DNA of 64,000 nt, taken from assembly GCF_000373565.1 (NCBI RefSeq), contig NZ_KB891798.1, positions 558,206 to 622,205 on the forward strand. The letters run 5' to 3'. The translations under genes and the position numbers were made by a program. Below are positions 1 through 8,392 of this stretch, piece after piece (the stretch's first letter is position 1; each line of letters opens with the position of its first letter). Below the pieces are notes generated by a model, which saw only the letters and a program-made list of their open reading frames with translations, ran no database searches and was not told the DNA's origin. This DNA is from Streptomyces sp. HmicA12 (GTDB lineage Bacteria; Actinomycetota; Actinomycetes; Streptomycetales; Streptomycetaceae).

Positions 1-393
1 CGCGGGCCTTGGCACGACCACGAGTGGCGTGGCTGGTGGGGAGAGGAGCCCCCGTTCCACACTCCGGTGTTCGTCATGACCCACCACACACGTCCGTCGT
101 TCACGCTCTCCGACACCACGTTCCACTTCGTCGACGGCAGCCCGGCCGCGATCCTCGAACGGGCACGGGAAGCGGCGCAGGGCAAGGACGTGCGGCTGGG
201 CGGCGGGGTCACCACCGTCCGGCAGTTCCTTGATGCCGGTCTCGTCGACACCCTGCATGTGGCGGTCGCGCCGGTGAAGCTCGGGTCCGGACTGCGTCTG
301 TGGGAGTCTCCTGACGATTTGCTCGACGGGTTTCACCTGGAGGTCGTGCCCAGCCCGAGCGGCGTGACGCACCACCTGTTCTGGCGAAGGTGA
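1..393 (+). CDS. Dihydrofolate reductase family protein (RibD C-terminal-like), 5' partial
   Basis: The reading frame is open from base 1 and ends at a TGA at 391-393. The gene starts outside the window. The visible 130 residues begin RGPWHDHEWRGWWG, then PPFHTPVFVMTHH, then a glycine-rich segment DVRLGGGVTTVRQ and a C-terminal strand-rich part. This is the typical C-terminal half of actinobacterial dihydrofolate-reductase-fold (RibD C-terminal) proteins of about 190 residues. The family binds NADPH, but the substrate of most members is unknown and it is not a proven trimethoprim target. The ATG at 76 sits inside the conserved domain and is not a start. Confidence 0.8.
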   Translation, partial: RGPWHDHEWRGWWGEEPPFHTPVFVMTHHTRPSFTLSDTTFHFVDGSPAAILERAREAAQGKDVRLGGGVTTVRQFLDAGLVDTLHVAVAPVKLGSGLRLWESPDDLLDGFHLEVVPSPSGVTHHLFWRR

Positions 394-526
394 CGAGGGG
401 CCCCACCTGAGTTCAGGCCGCGGCTGCGAGGGGGGCGTCCGCTTCAGGACTCTGTAGCCGGCGAGCGGTGAGTGTGTGTCTTCAAGTGGCGGACCGGACC
501 GGGCGTCCGGCGGGCAGAATGGCCTT

Positions 527-937
527 ATGCCGAAGCTGCCGGTGTCGTCGGTTCGTCGTTCCTCCTCGGGTTCAGTGCTCTCCTTGTGGTCGCAGGATTC
601 CGTGTTGTCGATCGGCTCGGTGGGTTCGGTTCTGTCCATCGGGTCCGTTGGATCGGCTCTGTCGGTCGGCTCGATCGGGAGCGCGCTCTCGGTCGGCTCG
701 GTCGGCTCGTCCTTGTCATTGATCTCGACCGGGTCGTGGCTGAGTACGGGTTCCTTGTTCTCGGCGCAGTCGCGCTGGTCGGTGTTGTCCTGGCGCTCGT
801 CGCGCGGTTTTCTGGCCATGGGAGCGGCAGGGGCAGCGACGGGAGGCGTCCTGGTGTTGGTGCAGGTGCTGCAGTCGGGCCGTCGACCGGCGTCAAGAGG
901 ACGTGCCGGACTGTTCGTCGGCGCGGCTGTGCGCTGA
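527..937 (+). CDS. Serine-triplet (S-x-x) repeat protein with C-terminal hydrophobic segment
   Basis: A 136-residue protein. After MPKLPVSSVRR it enters an unbroken run in which every third residue is serine (units such as SVLSIGSVG and SALSVGSIG, roughly residues 12-95), with hydrophobic residues and glycine between. It ends with a hydrophobic stretch (about residues 98-115) that could be a membrane segment. The regular triplet suggests a solenoid or fibrous fold rather than an enzyme. I recall similar serine-rich hypothetical proteins in Streptomyces but know no function. The ATG at 527 is preferred over the upstream GTG/ATG codons because the repeat region and its basic lead follow directly. 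Other frames here are shadows of the repeat. Confidence 0.6.
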   Translation: MPKLPVSSVRRSSSGSVLSLWSQDSVLSIGSVGSVLSIGSVGSALSVGSIGSALSVGSVGSSLSLISTGSWLSTGSLFSAQSRWSVLSWRSSRGFLAMGAAGAATGGVLVLVQVLQSGRRPASRGRAGLFVGAAVR

Positions 938-1285
938 ACTCGGCACCGACGGCCGCCCCGGCACCTCTGGTACGCGGGTGATCAGCGGTCAGCCCAGTTG
1001 CACAGCCCTTGCCCTGCCCACCGCGGATCTGTCGGCCTCGCGCCCGCGGGCACGCCCTTCGGCCGATGACGCCGGCTACGGCGCCTACGCGTACGCCTTG
1101 TCGAAGTGCAGTCGGCGAGCGGATTCGCCGATGAGGAACTTGTCTCCCGTTCGCGGCGTCATGAGCAGACCCTCGCGGCCTCGGTTGCGCCCCCAACCAC
1201 CGCTCACACCACATCCTTGACCCCCAAGGGGCCCGCGGTGCACCGACGGAGCCTCACGGCTCACGTACGACTGCCGACCTGACCG
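938..1285. other. Intergenic stretch without a supported gene
   Basis: No convincing coding sequence. A 25-codon minus-strand ORF (about 1083-1160, beginning MTPRTGDKFLIGESARR) could be a gene fragment, but nothing supports expression. Confidence 0.4.
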
Positions 1286-2110
1286 TCAGCCCAGTAGGGC
1301 GGCGGTGAGCGTCGCGCGGTGCGCCACCAGCCATCCCTGGACGCGGTCCCAGCGTTGCCAACCATCGCGCTCGGCCAGCGCCTGGATATAGACGGGGTCA
1401 CCGTCGGCGACTCGATCCGCGACGAAGGCCCGGCAGGACGCGGTGGCCTGTTCGATGACGGCGGGCAGTTCAGCGCGCTCCTGCGGGGAAAGGCCGTAGC
1501 TGTCGGCGAGGATCCGCAGTCGCTTCGGAACGTCCAGCCCTGCGGGACAGAAGGCTGCCGCGGACGCGGGATCGAGCAGGGGAACCCAGTAGCGAGCGGT
1601 CATCGCGACGTCCCACAGCGGCCGGCCGGGTGCCGCCAGGTCGAAATCGATCAGGGCTGCGGCACGGCCGTCGCGGAAGACGACGTTCTCCGGGCACACA
1701 TCGTTGTGGCACAGCATCGTTCCACCCTCAGGGTCGGCCAGGGACCGGGGCCACTCGACGCGTGGGGCGACCGCGATGGACGCGCTGGCCTCGTGCAGGC
1801 GCCGCAGCAGGTCTCCCACTGATGTCAGCGCGGTCTCTGTCATCACCCAGTGCGGGAACGGTGGTAGGGCGACATCGCCAGGGATGAAGGTCAACTGCTC
1901 ACGGCCGTCCGCGGTGAGACGGACCGGTGTGGGTGCCCCGTCGAAGCCGTGCTCCTCGAGCGCGAGGAGGTGGGCGTGAAGGGCGCGTGCAGTGCCCGGC
2001 GCCGGGCGTTCCACCAGGGCTCCGTGACGGACGACCGCGCCCGAGTTCATCATCCCGCCGACCAGTGCTTCGCCCTCTGCCGCCTCGCCCTCAGCCGTCA
2101 CGTCGATCAC
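1286..2110 (-). CDS. Aminoglycoside phosphotransferase (APH)-family kinase
   Basis: A phosphotransferase of the APH/choline-kinase fold. The catalytic loop reads LCHNDVCPENVVF, matching the family H-x-D-x(4)-N pattern, and the metal-binding segment follows as ALIDFDLAAPG. An N-terminal segment LTFIPGDVALPP is shared by actinobacterial homologues of about 260-280 residues. The GTG at 2110 (V-I-D-V-T-A-E) gives 274 residues. The longer ORF to 2203 adds a basic, unconserved lead, and an internal ATG pair around 2050 is also possible. Substrate is unknown, and these genes are usually not proven resistance determinants. It stands alone between unrelated genes. Confidence 0.75.
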   Translation of the reverse strand: MIDVTAEGEAAEGEALVGGMMNSGAVVRHGALVERPAPGTARALHAHLLALEEHGFDGAPTPVRLTADGREQLTFIPGDVALPPFPHWVMTETALTSVGDLLRRLHEASASIAVAPRVEWPRSLADPEGGTMLCHNDVCPENVVFRDGRAAALIDFDLAAPGRPLWDVAMTARYWVPLLDPASAAAFCPAGLDVPKRLRILADSYGLSPQERAELPAVIEQATASCRAFVADRVADGDPVYIQALAERDGWQRWDRVQGWLVAHRATLTAALLG

Positions 2111-2262
2111 GCTACCGTCGGATCGGCCACCCCGTGAACAGCCTCTTGCCCTTACCGGTCTGACTTTCGCTGGGGCGCGCCCGGGCGCCTGTTGCCGGGA
2201 CAACGCGACCGTGCCCAGGTTGACACGTACCGCTCGTCACGGGGCGCCGATGTCCGGGACGG

Positions 2263-3849
2263 TCACTCGATCTTGCCGTGGCTCACCGCCACCCGGCCTC
2301 GCCAGGCGCGCTGTTGAGCCGTCCCGGAGCGCGTGCGGCCCACGAGTCCGAGCAGGAAGCCGGCGGGAATGGTGATGAGCCCGGGGGTCTGGAGCGGGAA
2401 CCAGTGGAGATCGTGGTCGGGGAAGACCGCGATGGGTGTGCCGGTGGCGGCCGGGGAACCGGCCAGCAGGAGCACGATGAGGGGGATGGTCCCGTAGACG
2501 GTCCAACGGACACCGGTGGCTGAGTGACCCGGCAGGAAGAGCGCGTACAACAGGACCGGGGCGAGCACCGAGGCCGCGACGGAGAACGACAGCGAGATCA
2601 AGGGCAGCGTGCCGCGGTCGGCGAGGGCGGCCGAGAGGACGACGGCGACGGCTCCGACGAGCACGATGCTCAGGCGCGCCCGCCGGATCTCCCTGGCGGC
2701 CGACTGGTTCTTGGCCCTGTGAGCGGATCGTCTGAGGTCGCGGGTGAGACTGGAGGCGGCGGCGAGCGTGATGCCCGCCACGGCCGCGAGGGTGGTCGCG
2801 AAGACGGCGCACGCGACGATGGCGAAGAGCATGCTGTGCCGCGCGCCCCCGGCAGCGGGGTCGAGAGCGCCCGTCACCATGAGGAGGGCGGTCGCTCCTC
2901 CGGGGTCGGCGGCCCGTATCGCGTCACGGCCGATCAGGGCGCAGGCCCCGAGACCGGCCACGACGACCCCGGCACACACGACCGCGACGGGGCCGACGGC
3001 CCAGCCCACGGCGCGCCGCGCGGTGAGGGCGTCCCTGAGCGGGTGCAGGCGCATGGTGAGGTGCGGCAGACAGGCGGCGCCGATCAGCAAAGTGGCCTGG
3101 AAGCTGATCAGGTCGAGGCGGCCAGCGAGGGAGGGGCCGAAGTGCAGGCCCGGCCGTACGTATCCGGCGCCGGCTTCTGAGCGGTCGCGGGCGGCATCCA
3201 CGAGGGCCAGGGGCGACCAGCCGTAGCGGGCGAGGACGATCCCCGCGAGGAGCGACAGGGCGGTGAGCACCACGCCGACCTTGAGGATCTGTACGTAGCC
3301 GACGCCGCGCATGCCCCCGAACGCGGCGTAGCCGATCATGAGGGCACCGCCCGCGACCGTGCACCCGGTGAGCGCGCCGTCGGGGAGGCCGAACATGGCG
3401 GCCAGGATGCGTCCGGCGGTGGTGAGCTGCACCAGGAGCAGCGGGGTGAGGACGAGCAGGCTCGCGACACCCAGCGCTCTGCGTACGGACGGGTCGTCGA
3501 GCCGGTCGGCGAGGAAGTCGCCCAGGGTGAACACACCGGCGCGGCGCAGGGGTTCCCCCAGGATCCGCATGACCAGGAACAGCGACAGGACCGTGGCACC
3601 GGCGAAGAGCATGCCGTCGGCGCCGTCGAGGGCGACCGCCCCCGTGGTGCTGAGCAAGGTGGCCGCGGAGATGTAGTCACCGGCGATGGCGAGCCCACCG
3701 CCGACTGGGCCGAAGGCCGCGCTGCCTCCCGCGTAGAAGTGCTCGGGGTCGTCCAGATCAGCCGCCGCGAGCCCGCACAGCAGCAGCGACACGGCGACGA
3801 AGCCGAGGAAGACCACGACGGCCAACGACTGTCCGTCGCCGCCGGTCAC
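2263..3849 (-). CDS. Cation/acetate symporter, sodium:solute symporter family (ActP-like)
   Basis: A 528-residue integral membrane protein with about 13 hydrophobic segments. It shows the SSS-family features DPEHFYAGGSAAFGPVGGG followed by GDYISAATLLSTTGAVALDG in the first two helices, and a TTAGRILAAMFGLP segment. The spacing matches actinobacterial ActP-type symporters, which import acetate or other short carboxylates with Na+ or H+. The small DUF485 gene that often precedes actP is not seen, so the substrate assignment is by family only. The ATG at 3849 gives the expected N-terminal helix. Confidence 0.85.
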   Translation of the reverse strand: MTGGDGQSLAVVVFLGFVAVSLLLCGLAAADLDDPEHFYAGGSAAFGPVGGGLAIAGDYISAATLLSTTGAVALDGADGMLFAGATVLSLFLVMRILGEPLRRAGVFTLGDFLADRLDDPSVRRALGVASLLVLTPLLLVQLTTAGRILAAMFGLPDGALTGCTVAGGALMIGYAAFGGMRGVGYVQILKVGVVLTALSLLAGIVLARYGWSPLALVDAARDRSEAGAGYVRPGLHFGPSLAGRLDLISFQATLLIGAACLPHLTMRLHPLRDALTARRAVGWAVGPVAVVCAGVVVAGLGACALIGRDAIRAADPGGATALLMVTGALDPAAGGARHSMLFAIVACAVFATTLAAVAGITLAAASSLTRDLRRSAHRAKNQSAAREIRRARLSIVLVGAVAVVLSAALADRGTLPLISLSFSVAASVLAPVLLYALFLPGHSATGVRWTVYGTIPLIVLLLAGSPAATGTPIAVFPDHDLHWFPLQTPGLITIPAGFLLGLVGRTRSGTAQQRAWRGRVAVSHGKIE

Positions 3850-4333
3850 GGCCGGTGCTCCCGTGCGAGCGGACCCCGACGGTGGGTGAGGGTGATGCGG
3901 AGGGGAGGCGGATTCGGAGTCGGAGTCCGAGTTGCACGAGATGCGGGAGAGGACATGCCGGGCATGGCATCAGCCGCTCGGACGACACGTACAGGGGAGA
4001 GGGCGTTCCGGAGGCGCCCGCACAGCAAAGCCGAAGCGGTGTTGTGCGGCTGTACAAACCCTGAACTTGTGGTGGTCGCCGCGCAACTTAGCGGAGTAGG
4101 ACGTCCACCTGTCGGGAGACTTGAGCGCGCGCCGTGACCGCACGTTCGCCTGCGGACCACGCCCACCGCCCGCGGCATCGACGAAGCCCACCTCCTCGCC
4201 TACGTCGCCCTCACTCGAGCCCGCCACCATCGATCAGGTGCCGTTGGCGTCGTTCAGGTGGAGCGGTGGGAGCGGTTCGAGCCGTAGGTTCCCGATGGTG
4301 GGCCAGCGGCTGACGGTCAACGTTGCGGGCATG
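3850..4333. other. Intergenic stretch without a supported gene
   Basis: This region upstream of the symporter and downstream of the SMI1-like relic has only overlapping shadow ORFs and no recognisable domain. Confidence 0.4.
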
Positions 4334-4750
4334 TCAGGCTTGTTGGTAGGCATCGCCTTGCATGTTGAGGAGAACGTACGAGGGGTCCAGGGCGGCAGCC
4401 TTGCGGGCCTGGACCAGCAGTTCGGTGAGTGGCGGCAGGGACAGTCCGAGACGCTCGAGAAACTCGGCGCGCCGCGCGGGTAGGTCGTCCATGTCTGCCG
4501 CTTCGCCGAGTTCCTCGTCCTCCTGCTCTCGCAGCTCCAGCAACATCGCCTCGTCCACGGCGCGGCCTTGCCTCTCCGGATTCAGTGCCTGTTCCGCACA
4601 GGGCAGTACGGCCAACAGCGGCAGCGCGTCGCGGAGGTAGGCGCCGACGATTCCGGCAGATCCCTCGGCGTCGGCGAACAACACGGGTCGGTCCTCTCCG
4701 CCGCCAGAACCGCACAGGAAGTACGTTCCGCCTCCGCCGTCCTTGGCGGC
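4334..4750 (-). pseudogene. SMI1/KNR4-like (SUKH-type) protein, N-terminally truncated
   Basis: The minus frame reads ACAAKDGGGGTYFLCG, then DRPVLFADAEGSAGIVGAYL, then a helical acidic C-terminus ending LDPSYVLLNMQGDAYQQA. This resembles actinobacterial SMI1/KNR4-like hypotheticals that share a KDGGGG-x-YFL segment. Upstream of about 4750 the homology stops and another frame carries an IS630 transposase fragment, so the start appears lost. The formal 222-residue ORF to 5002 has a non-homologous lead that also overlaps the methyltransferase on the other strand. A recruited new start cannot be excluded. Confidence 0.5.
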
Positions 4751-4751
4751 G

Positions 4752-4815
4752 CACGCTGTTCGCGTTGCCCCGCCGGACGATCTGCTGCAGCTTCTGCCCT
4801 TCCTGGTCGGGCGAT
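4752..4815 (-). pseudogene. IS630-family transposase fragment (N-terminal)
   Basis: One minus-strand frame reads DQEGQKLQQIVRRGNANSVR, which I recognise as the N-terminal segment of Streptomyces IS630-type transposases (before the helix-turn-helix). Only about 20 residues remain, and they join directly to the truncated SMI1-like gene in another frame. Confidence 0.5.
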
Positions 4816-4982
4816 CCTGCGGACTTGAACCCGCGCTGTCACCACGTCTCCTGACTCTGGATCGGTCGATCGTTCCCCCGATCGCATCGGCAGTCAGACA
4901 GGACACTCGTGCACCGGTGAACCTTCCCAGTCGCAGCACAATCGTGTTGACCGCCCCCGGCAGGCAGTGTTTGAGTCGGCGC

Positions 4983-5723
4983 GTGGACAGCATTTCTGCC
5001 AACCGGCAGTTCTGGAATCAGATCAGCAGCGCCTACCAGCACGAGCACGACCCGCAGATCGGCGCCACACCCCGGCTGTGGGGCATGTACTCCATCCCCG
5101 ACGCGCACCTGCACGCCCTGGGCGACGTCACAGGCAAGCGCGTCCTCGAACTCGGCTGCGGCGCCGGTCAGTGGTCCAGTGCGCTCGCCGCTGAGGGTGC
5201 CACCGTGGTCGGTCTCGACCTGTCCGAAGCCCAGCTCGCCGCGGCAGCTCGCACGATGGGATCGGCCCGCTACTCGCTGGTGCAAGGCGCCGCCGAACAC
5301 CTCCCCTTCGCCGCCGACAGCTTCGACCTGGTGTTCTGCGACTTCGGCGGGCTCAGCTGGGCGCCCCCGCACCTGGCCGTCCCGCAGGCCGCCCGCATCC
5401 TGCGCCGCGGTGGGCGCCTGGTGTTCAACGTCGCCAGCCCATGGTTCGAAGCCTGCTACGACGAAGCCGCCAGCCGTGTAACCACGACGCTGCAGCAGGA
5501 CTACTTCGGGCTGAACACCATCGCCGAAGGCGACGATGCGTCCAGCTATCAGCTCACCTACGGCGACTGGATCAAGGTGATGCGTGGAGCAGGTCTCGTC
5601 ATCGACGACCTCATCGAGCCGCGGCCCGACCCCGGAACAGCCAACGGCTACAACGAAACCGACCCGCCTGACTGGGCACACCGCTGGCCGGCAGAAATGC
5701 TCTGGGTAACCCATAAACCGTAG
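4983..5723 (+). CDS. Class I SAM-dependent methyltransferase
   Basis: A 246-residue methyltransferase. Motif I is VLELGCGAGQWSSALA (residues about 57-72), followed by GLDLSEAQLAAA, the acidic motif II region AEHLPFAADSFDLVFCDFGG and the post-motif ILRRGGRLVFNVASP. This is the UbiE/class I fold with the SAM pocket complete. The GTG at 4983 (V-D-S-I-S-A-N-R) is chosen because homologues begin a few residues before NRQFWNQ. Upstream residues in the open frame to 4743 belong to the antisense of the neighbouring relics. Substrate is unknown. Confidence 0.8.
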   Translation: MDSISANRQFWNQISSAYQHEHDPQIGATPRLWGMYSIPDAHLHALGDVTGKRVLELGCGAGQWSSALAAEGATVVGLDLSEAQLAAAARTMGSARYSLVQGAAEHLPFAADSFDLVFCDFGGLSWAPPHLAVPQAARILRRGGRLVFNVASPWFEACYDEAASRVTTTLQQDYFGLNTIAEGDDASSYQLTYGDWIKVMRGAGLVIDDLIEPRPDPGTANGYNETDPPDWAHRWPAEMLWVTHKP

Positions 5724-5797
5724 GCACAGCCGCACCAAGACGTGAAGATATCCCCTCCTCGGTTGGCCCTGGAAAGGTCCTGTCCCACGTGCCATCC

Positions 5798-5817
5798 GCC
5801 GACCACCCCTGGTCGGC
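5798..5817. terminator. Hairpin downstream of the methyltransferase
   Basis: GCCGACCA and TGGTCGGC form a perfect 8-bp stem around a CCCC loop, 75 bp after the methyltransferase stop and facing the TetR relic. It fits a (bidirectional) terminator, without a clear U-tract. Confidence 0.45.
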
Positions 5818-5834
5818 GTCGTGGTTGGGCGGGT

Positions 5835-6093
5835 GAGGCAGGGTGCAGGTGGACGTGGTGGACGTGGCGGGCGTGTGGCGTAGGCCGTCGCAGAGGATCG
5901 CCGCGACGTGACGGGCGTCGTCCTGCCGGCCGGTGGCGCGCATGCCGCAGCTGCCTCCGAGTGCCCGCAGGACGATCCGGCCGCTGACGTCGTCGCGTAG
6001 CAGTCCCGCCTCGAGGCCCGCGTTGAGCAGCTGCTTGAGGGCGCGTGCCATCTCGTCGCGGGCCTCGTCGAAGACGGATGAGTTCGTCGCCAT
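5835..6093 (-). pseudogene. TetR-family regulator, C-terminal fragment
   Basis: The frame reads MATNSSVFDEARDEMARALK, then LLNAGLEAGLLRDDVSGRIVL, RALGGSCGMRATG and ILCDGLRHTP. This matches the C-terminal ligand domain of common Streptomyces TetR regulators (transcriptional regulators with a SbtR-like domain). The N-terminal helix-turn-helix is absent: sequence before 6093 is unrelated. The frame stays open to 5611 without a family-like ending, so the 3' end is also altered. Confidence 0.6.
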
Positions 6094-6179
6094 GATGCTT
6101 TTCGTGGGCTTCGCCCGTGCCCTTGCCGGTTGCCGTGTGCTGCACGAGCAGCGGCTCCGGTCTCTGAGTCCTCCCGCGC

Positions 6180-6645
6180 CTGCCAGTTCCCCCTGCCGGA
6201 CCGCTGCGGCATGCCGCACCCCAGCACCCCGGGAGCCTGCCCAGCTCAACGGCCTGCTGCGCGAGTCGGCGCGAGCACAGGAAGGCAAGGACCGGCAACC
6301 TTCGGCCGGTGCCATGGACGCGCAGAGCGTGAAGGCCTCCACATCGGTGCCCGTCAGGACACGGGGCATCGACGCCGACAAGAAGATCGTCGGAGGCCGG
6401 CGCAGCTCATCACCGACACCCCCGGCCTGCTCCGGCGGTCCTGGTCATCGCGGCCGGCGTCCAGGATTCCGCCTCCGACCGCATCCTGCTGGACGAGGTC
6501 GCTGCCGACCGCCCCCTGGCCTGAGCAGAGCCTGGGCCGACAACGGCTACCACAAATACTTCATCGAGCACCCCGCCAGCCTCGGCATCGACCTCGAAAT
6601 CGCCCAACGCGCCTCCGGAACCGGGGGTTTCACTCCAGAGCCTTA
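6180..6645 (+). pseudogene. IS5-family transposase remnant, N-terminal and central part
   Basis: Homology is spread over three frames. It reads LLRESARAQEGKDRQPSAG and AMDAQSVKAST, then AVLVIAAGVQDSASDRILLD in another frame, then RAWADNGYHKYFIEHPA and LGIDLEIAQRASGTGGFTPEP. This is the order found in IS5-family DDE transposases (DxQSVK, VTAASVQD, WADGGY). A stop codon and at least two frameshifts inactivate it. It ends abruptly after GGFTPEP. A C-terminal part of similar IS type lies at 53.8 and 55.7 kb. Confidence 0.65.
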
Positions 6646-6989
6646 CGAGCAGCGAGGTAGCCCGCGACTCTGAAGGCCAGTTCGCTGGAGCCGAAGGGAT
6701 CGGCGTGTGCGCTCCGGAGCACCACCCGTGTGGCGATCATGAAAGTACCCTCGTGCACGTTCAGTTGTTCCTCGATGCCTGCGGCGGCCGCGGCGGAAAA
6801 GCGTGGTAGATCCTCGGCAGGTTTGAACTCGACCGCCAGCTCTCGAGCAACCTCGAAACGGAAACCCTCGTCTGCGGGCTCGAAATCCACCTCGATCACA
6901 GCGAATTGCGGGGCACAGTTCTGCTTCTGGTGACGCACCCGCACACCGCGTATCGGGTGCGGCGGAAATCGGGGCAGCGCCGGCATCAT
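6630..6989 (-). CDS. Free-standing elongation factor G domain IV-like protein
   Basis: A 119-residue protein whose length matches one EF-G domain IV. Segments align in order with that domain: VRHQKQNCAPQFAVIEVDFE with the H-x-K-Q...FG-x-V start, GFRFEV, a helix AEDLPRFSAAAAAGIEEQL like the P-A-V-x-x-G-I helix, RVVLRSAHADPFGSSELAFR and VAGYLAARKAL like the D-S-S-E-x-A-F-K-x-A-G end. No GTPase domain is present. I infer a ribosome- or A-site-mimicking role only by fold, and function is unknown. The second ATG at 6986 is an equally good start. Its 3' end overlaps the IS5 relic. Confidence 0.6.
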   Translation of the reverse strand: MMPALPRFPPHPIRGVRVRHQKQNCAPQFAVIEVDFEPADEGFRFEVARELAVEFKPAEDLPRFSAAAAAGIEEQLNVHEGTFMIATRVVLRSAHADPFGSSELAFRVAGYLAARKALE

Positions 6990-7054
6990 GCCGGAACGCT
7001 ACTCCTGGCTGGTGCCCCGGCCCGTAGTCGGGTGGGTGCGTCGCGGGCGCCTCG

Positions 7055-7582
7055 TCATGTGCCGCGTGCTTGGCGGGAGCTCCAGAAGGCCGAGTGTGCG
7101 GCGCGGATGCGCGCGGTTTGGCGCTGGGGGTCGCGGGCGCGGACGAGTGCGCTGTGCAGGGTCTCAGGATCGGCCACGTGGCCGTTGCCGTCGGGGGCGG
7201 TGCGCCAGAGCAGGTTGTGGTGCTGGACGCCGTCGATGGCGTCGGCCGCGGGGGAGGGGACGGCGAGTTCGTCGCCACGGGCGAGCACGATGGCGTCCGT
7301 TGCTGGTGGCCAGGTGGTGAGGTGTCCGGTCCGGGTGAGGAAGCAGAACGCCGGCCGGGGCGGGGTGTGGTCTTCGAGGACGGGTATCTTCTCGGCGTCC
7401 TGGCCCAGCTCCCACAGCAGTGTCAGGCCGAGTGGCTGCGACACGCGCAGGACATCGAAACGGATACCCACCGGGATCAGTGCGGTGAAGGTGTCCTGCT
7501 CCCACTGTTCGTGGACCCGGCCTGGCTTGGGGTGGCAGTGGGCCAGCCATTGAGCTCCGGGACAGACCAGCGAGCCGGTCAC
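7055..7582 (-). CDS. Hypothetical protein, possibly Prim-Pol-like small protein
   Basis: A 175-residue protein beginning VTGSLVCPGAQWLAHCHPKP. The GTG at 7582 has a GGAGGA ribosome-binding site nine bases upstream, which fixes the start and rejects the long 383-residue ORF. Segments IPVGIRFDVLRVSQPLG, PAFCFLTRTGHLTTWPP and a final HHLLW-like strand recall short Streptomyces proteins annotated near bifunctional primase/polymerase N-termini, but no catalytic triad is evident. It is an orphan gene between the EF-G-like gene and an empty stretch. Confidence 0.55.
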   Translation of the reverse strand: MTGSLVCPGAQWLAHCHPKPGRVHEQWEQDTFTALIPVGIRFDVLRVSQPLGLTLLWELGQDAEKIPVLEDHTPPRPAFCFLTRTGHLTTWPPATDAIVLARGDELAVPSPAADAIDGVQHHNLLWRTAPDGNGHVADPETLHSALVRARDPQRQTARIRAAHSAFWSSRQARGT

Positions 7583-8045
7583 ACGTCTGATCCTCCATCG
7601 TCCGGTGTGGGCGTGCTGTGTGCAGGCAGGTGCATCAACTGCCCTGTCAGGCAAGGCGCAGGCACCGTCGCTGCCGCAAGGGAGCGGCGGCGACCTGCGG
7701 CAGGAATTCTGGCATATGCGCCGCGAACTGGCGCCGATCTTGTCGCAATCGGCCACCGCACCAACCGAGTTGCGGGTCGAGTAGCACCAGGTCCGTCCTG
7801 CGCCGACCGTGGCCGGAGAACGGGGCCATGGGCAGGGTGTGCGCCGGGGGCTGGTGGCTTGGTGCCCGGGAGACGAATCGGCAGACGCAGCAAGGGGAAC
7901 CGTCCCGGTGCGGACCCTTCGGCTCGGCCAAATCACGGCACTAGGACGCCGATGCCATTGGAGCCCGTCGCGCCGTCCCATCATGCCCGGCCGCTGTGCA
8001 TGCCGCGCAGCCGACAGGGCATCCGCGTGCCCAGGAGGTTCACTC
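7583..8045. other. Intergenic stretch, possible degenerate ORF
   Basis: No supported gene. A minus frame around 7645-7790 reads LVLLDPQLGWCGGRL then QFAAHMPEFLPQVAA, which looks protein-like but is not recognised and has no good start. It may be the relic of a gene that preceded the one at 7055-7582. Confidence 0.35.
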
Positions 8046-8288
8046 ATGCAGCAGCCGCGGGAGCACGAAGTTCCGTCCTGGAGCGAGCCAGGCGCCACCT
8101 GGGTCCCCAAGGTGTGCTGGCCGATGCTCATCCTCAGCATCGGCCTCCTGGTACTGCGCATCGTCGACGGCGATGGCGCCGTGAAGATCACCTTCTCGGC
8201 TTTCATGGTCGTGGTCCTCGCCTGTGTCCTGACCGCGAACCGGGTGAAACGGACGCCGCCGAGGAACGAGGGCCGTCCACCCCGCTAG
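8046..8288 (+). CDS. Small membrane protein, two predicted helices
   Basis: An 80-residue protein starting at an ATG with AGGAGG seven bases upstream. Hydrophobic segments are VCWPMLILSIGLLVLRIV (about 23-40) and ITFSAFMVVVLACVLTA (about 48-64), followed by a basic tail RVKRTPPRNEGRPPR. This suggests a two-helix inner-membrane protein with a cytoplasmic positive tail. No family was recognised. Confidence 0.6.
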   Translation: MQQPREHEVPSWSEPGATWVPKVCWPMLILSIGLLVLRIVDGDGAVKITFSAFMVVVLACVLTANRVKRTPPRNEGRPPR

Positions 8289-8392
8289 GGCCTGTCTGGA
8301 GTCGTATCGACGTGGCGGGAAAAGGGTTGATGGGTGATCATCGGGCTGGTAGCTTTCAGTCGACCGTGACACCGCCTGAGGAGGTGAGACCC

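Noticed and set aside
4790..4842. tRNA 3'-end-like sequence (GGGTTCAAGTCC followed by GACCA) on the minus strand
   Set aside because: The T-stem pairs for only 4 bp with an 8-base loop, no matching acceptor 5' strand or anticodon arm is found upstream, and the bases are explained by an IS630 coding fragment.
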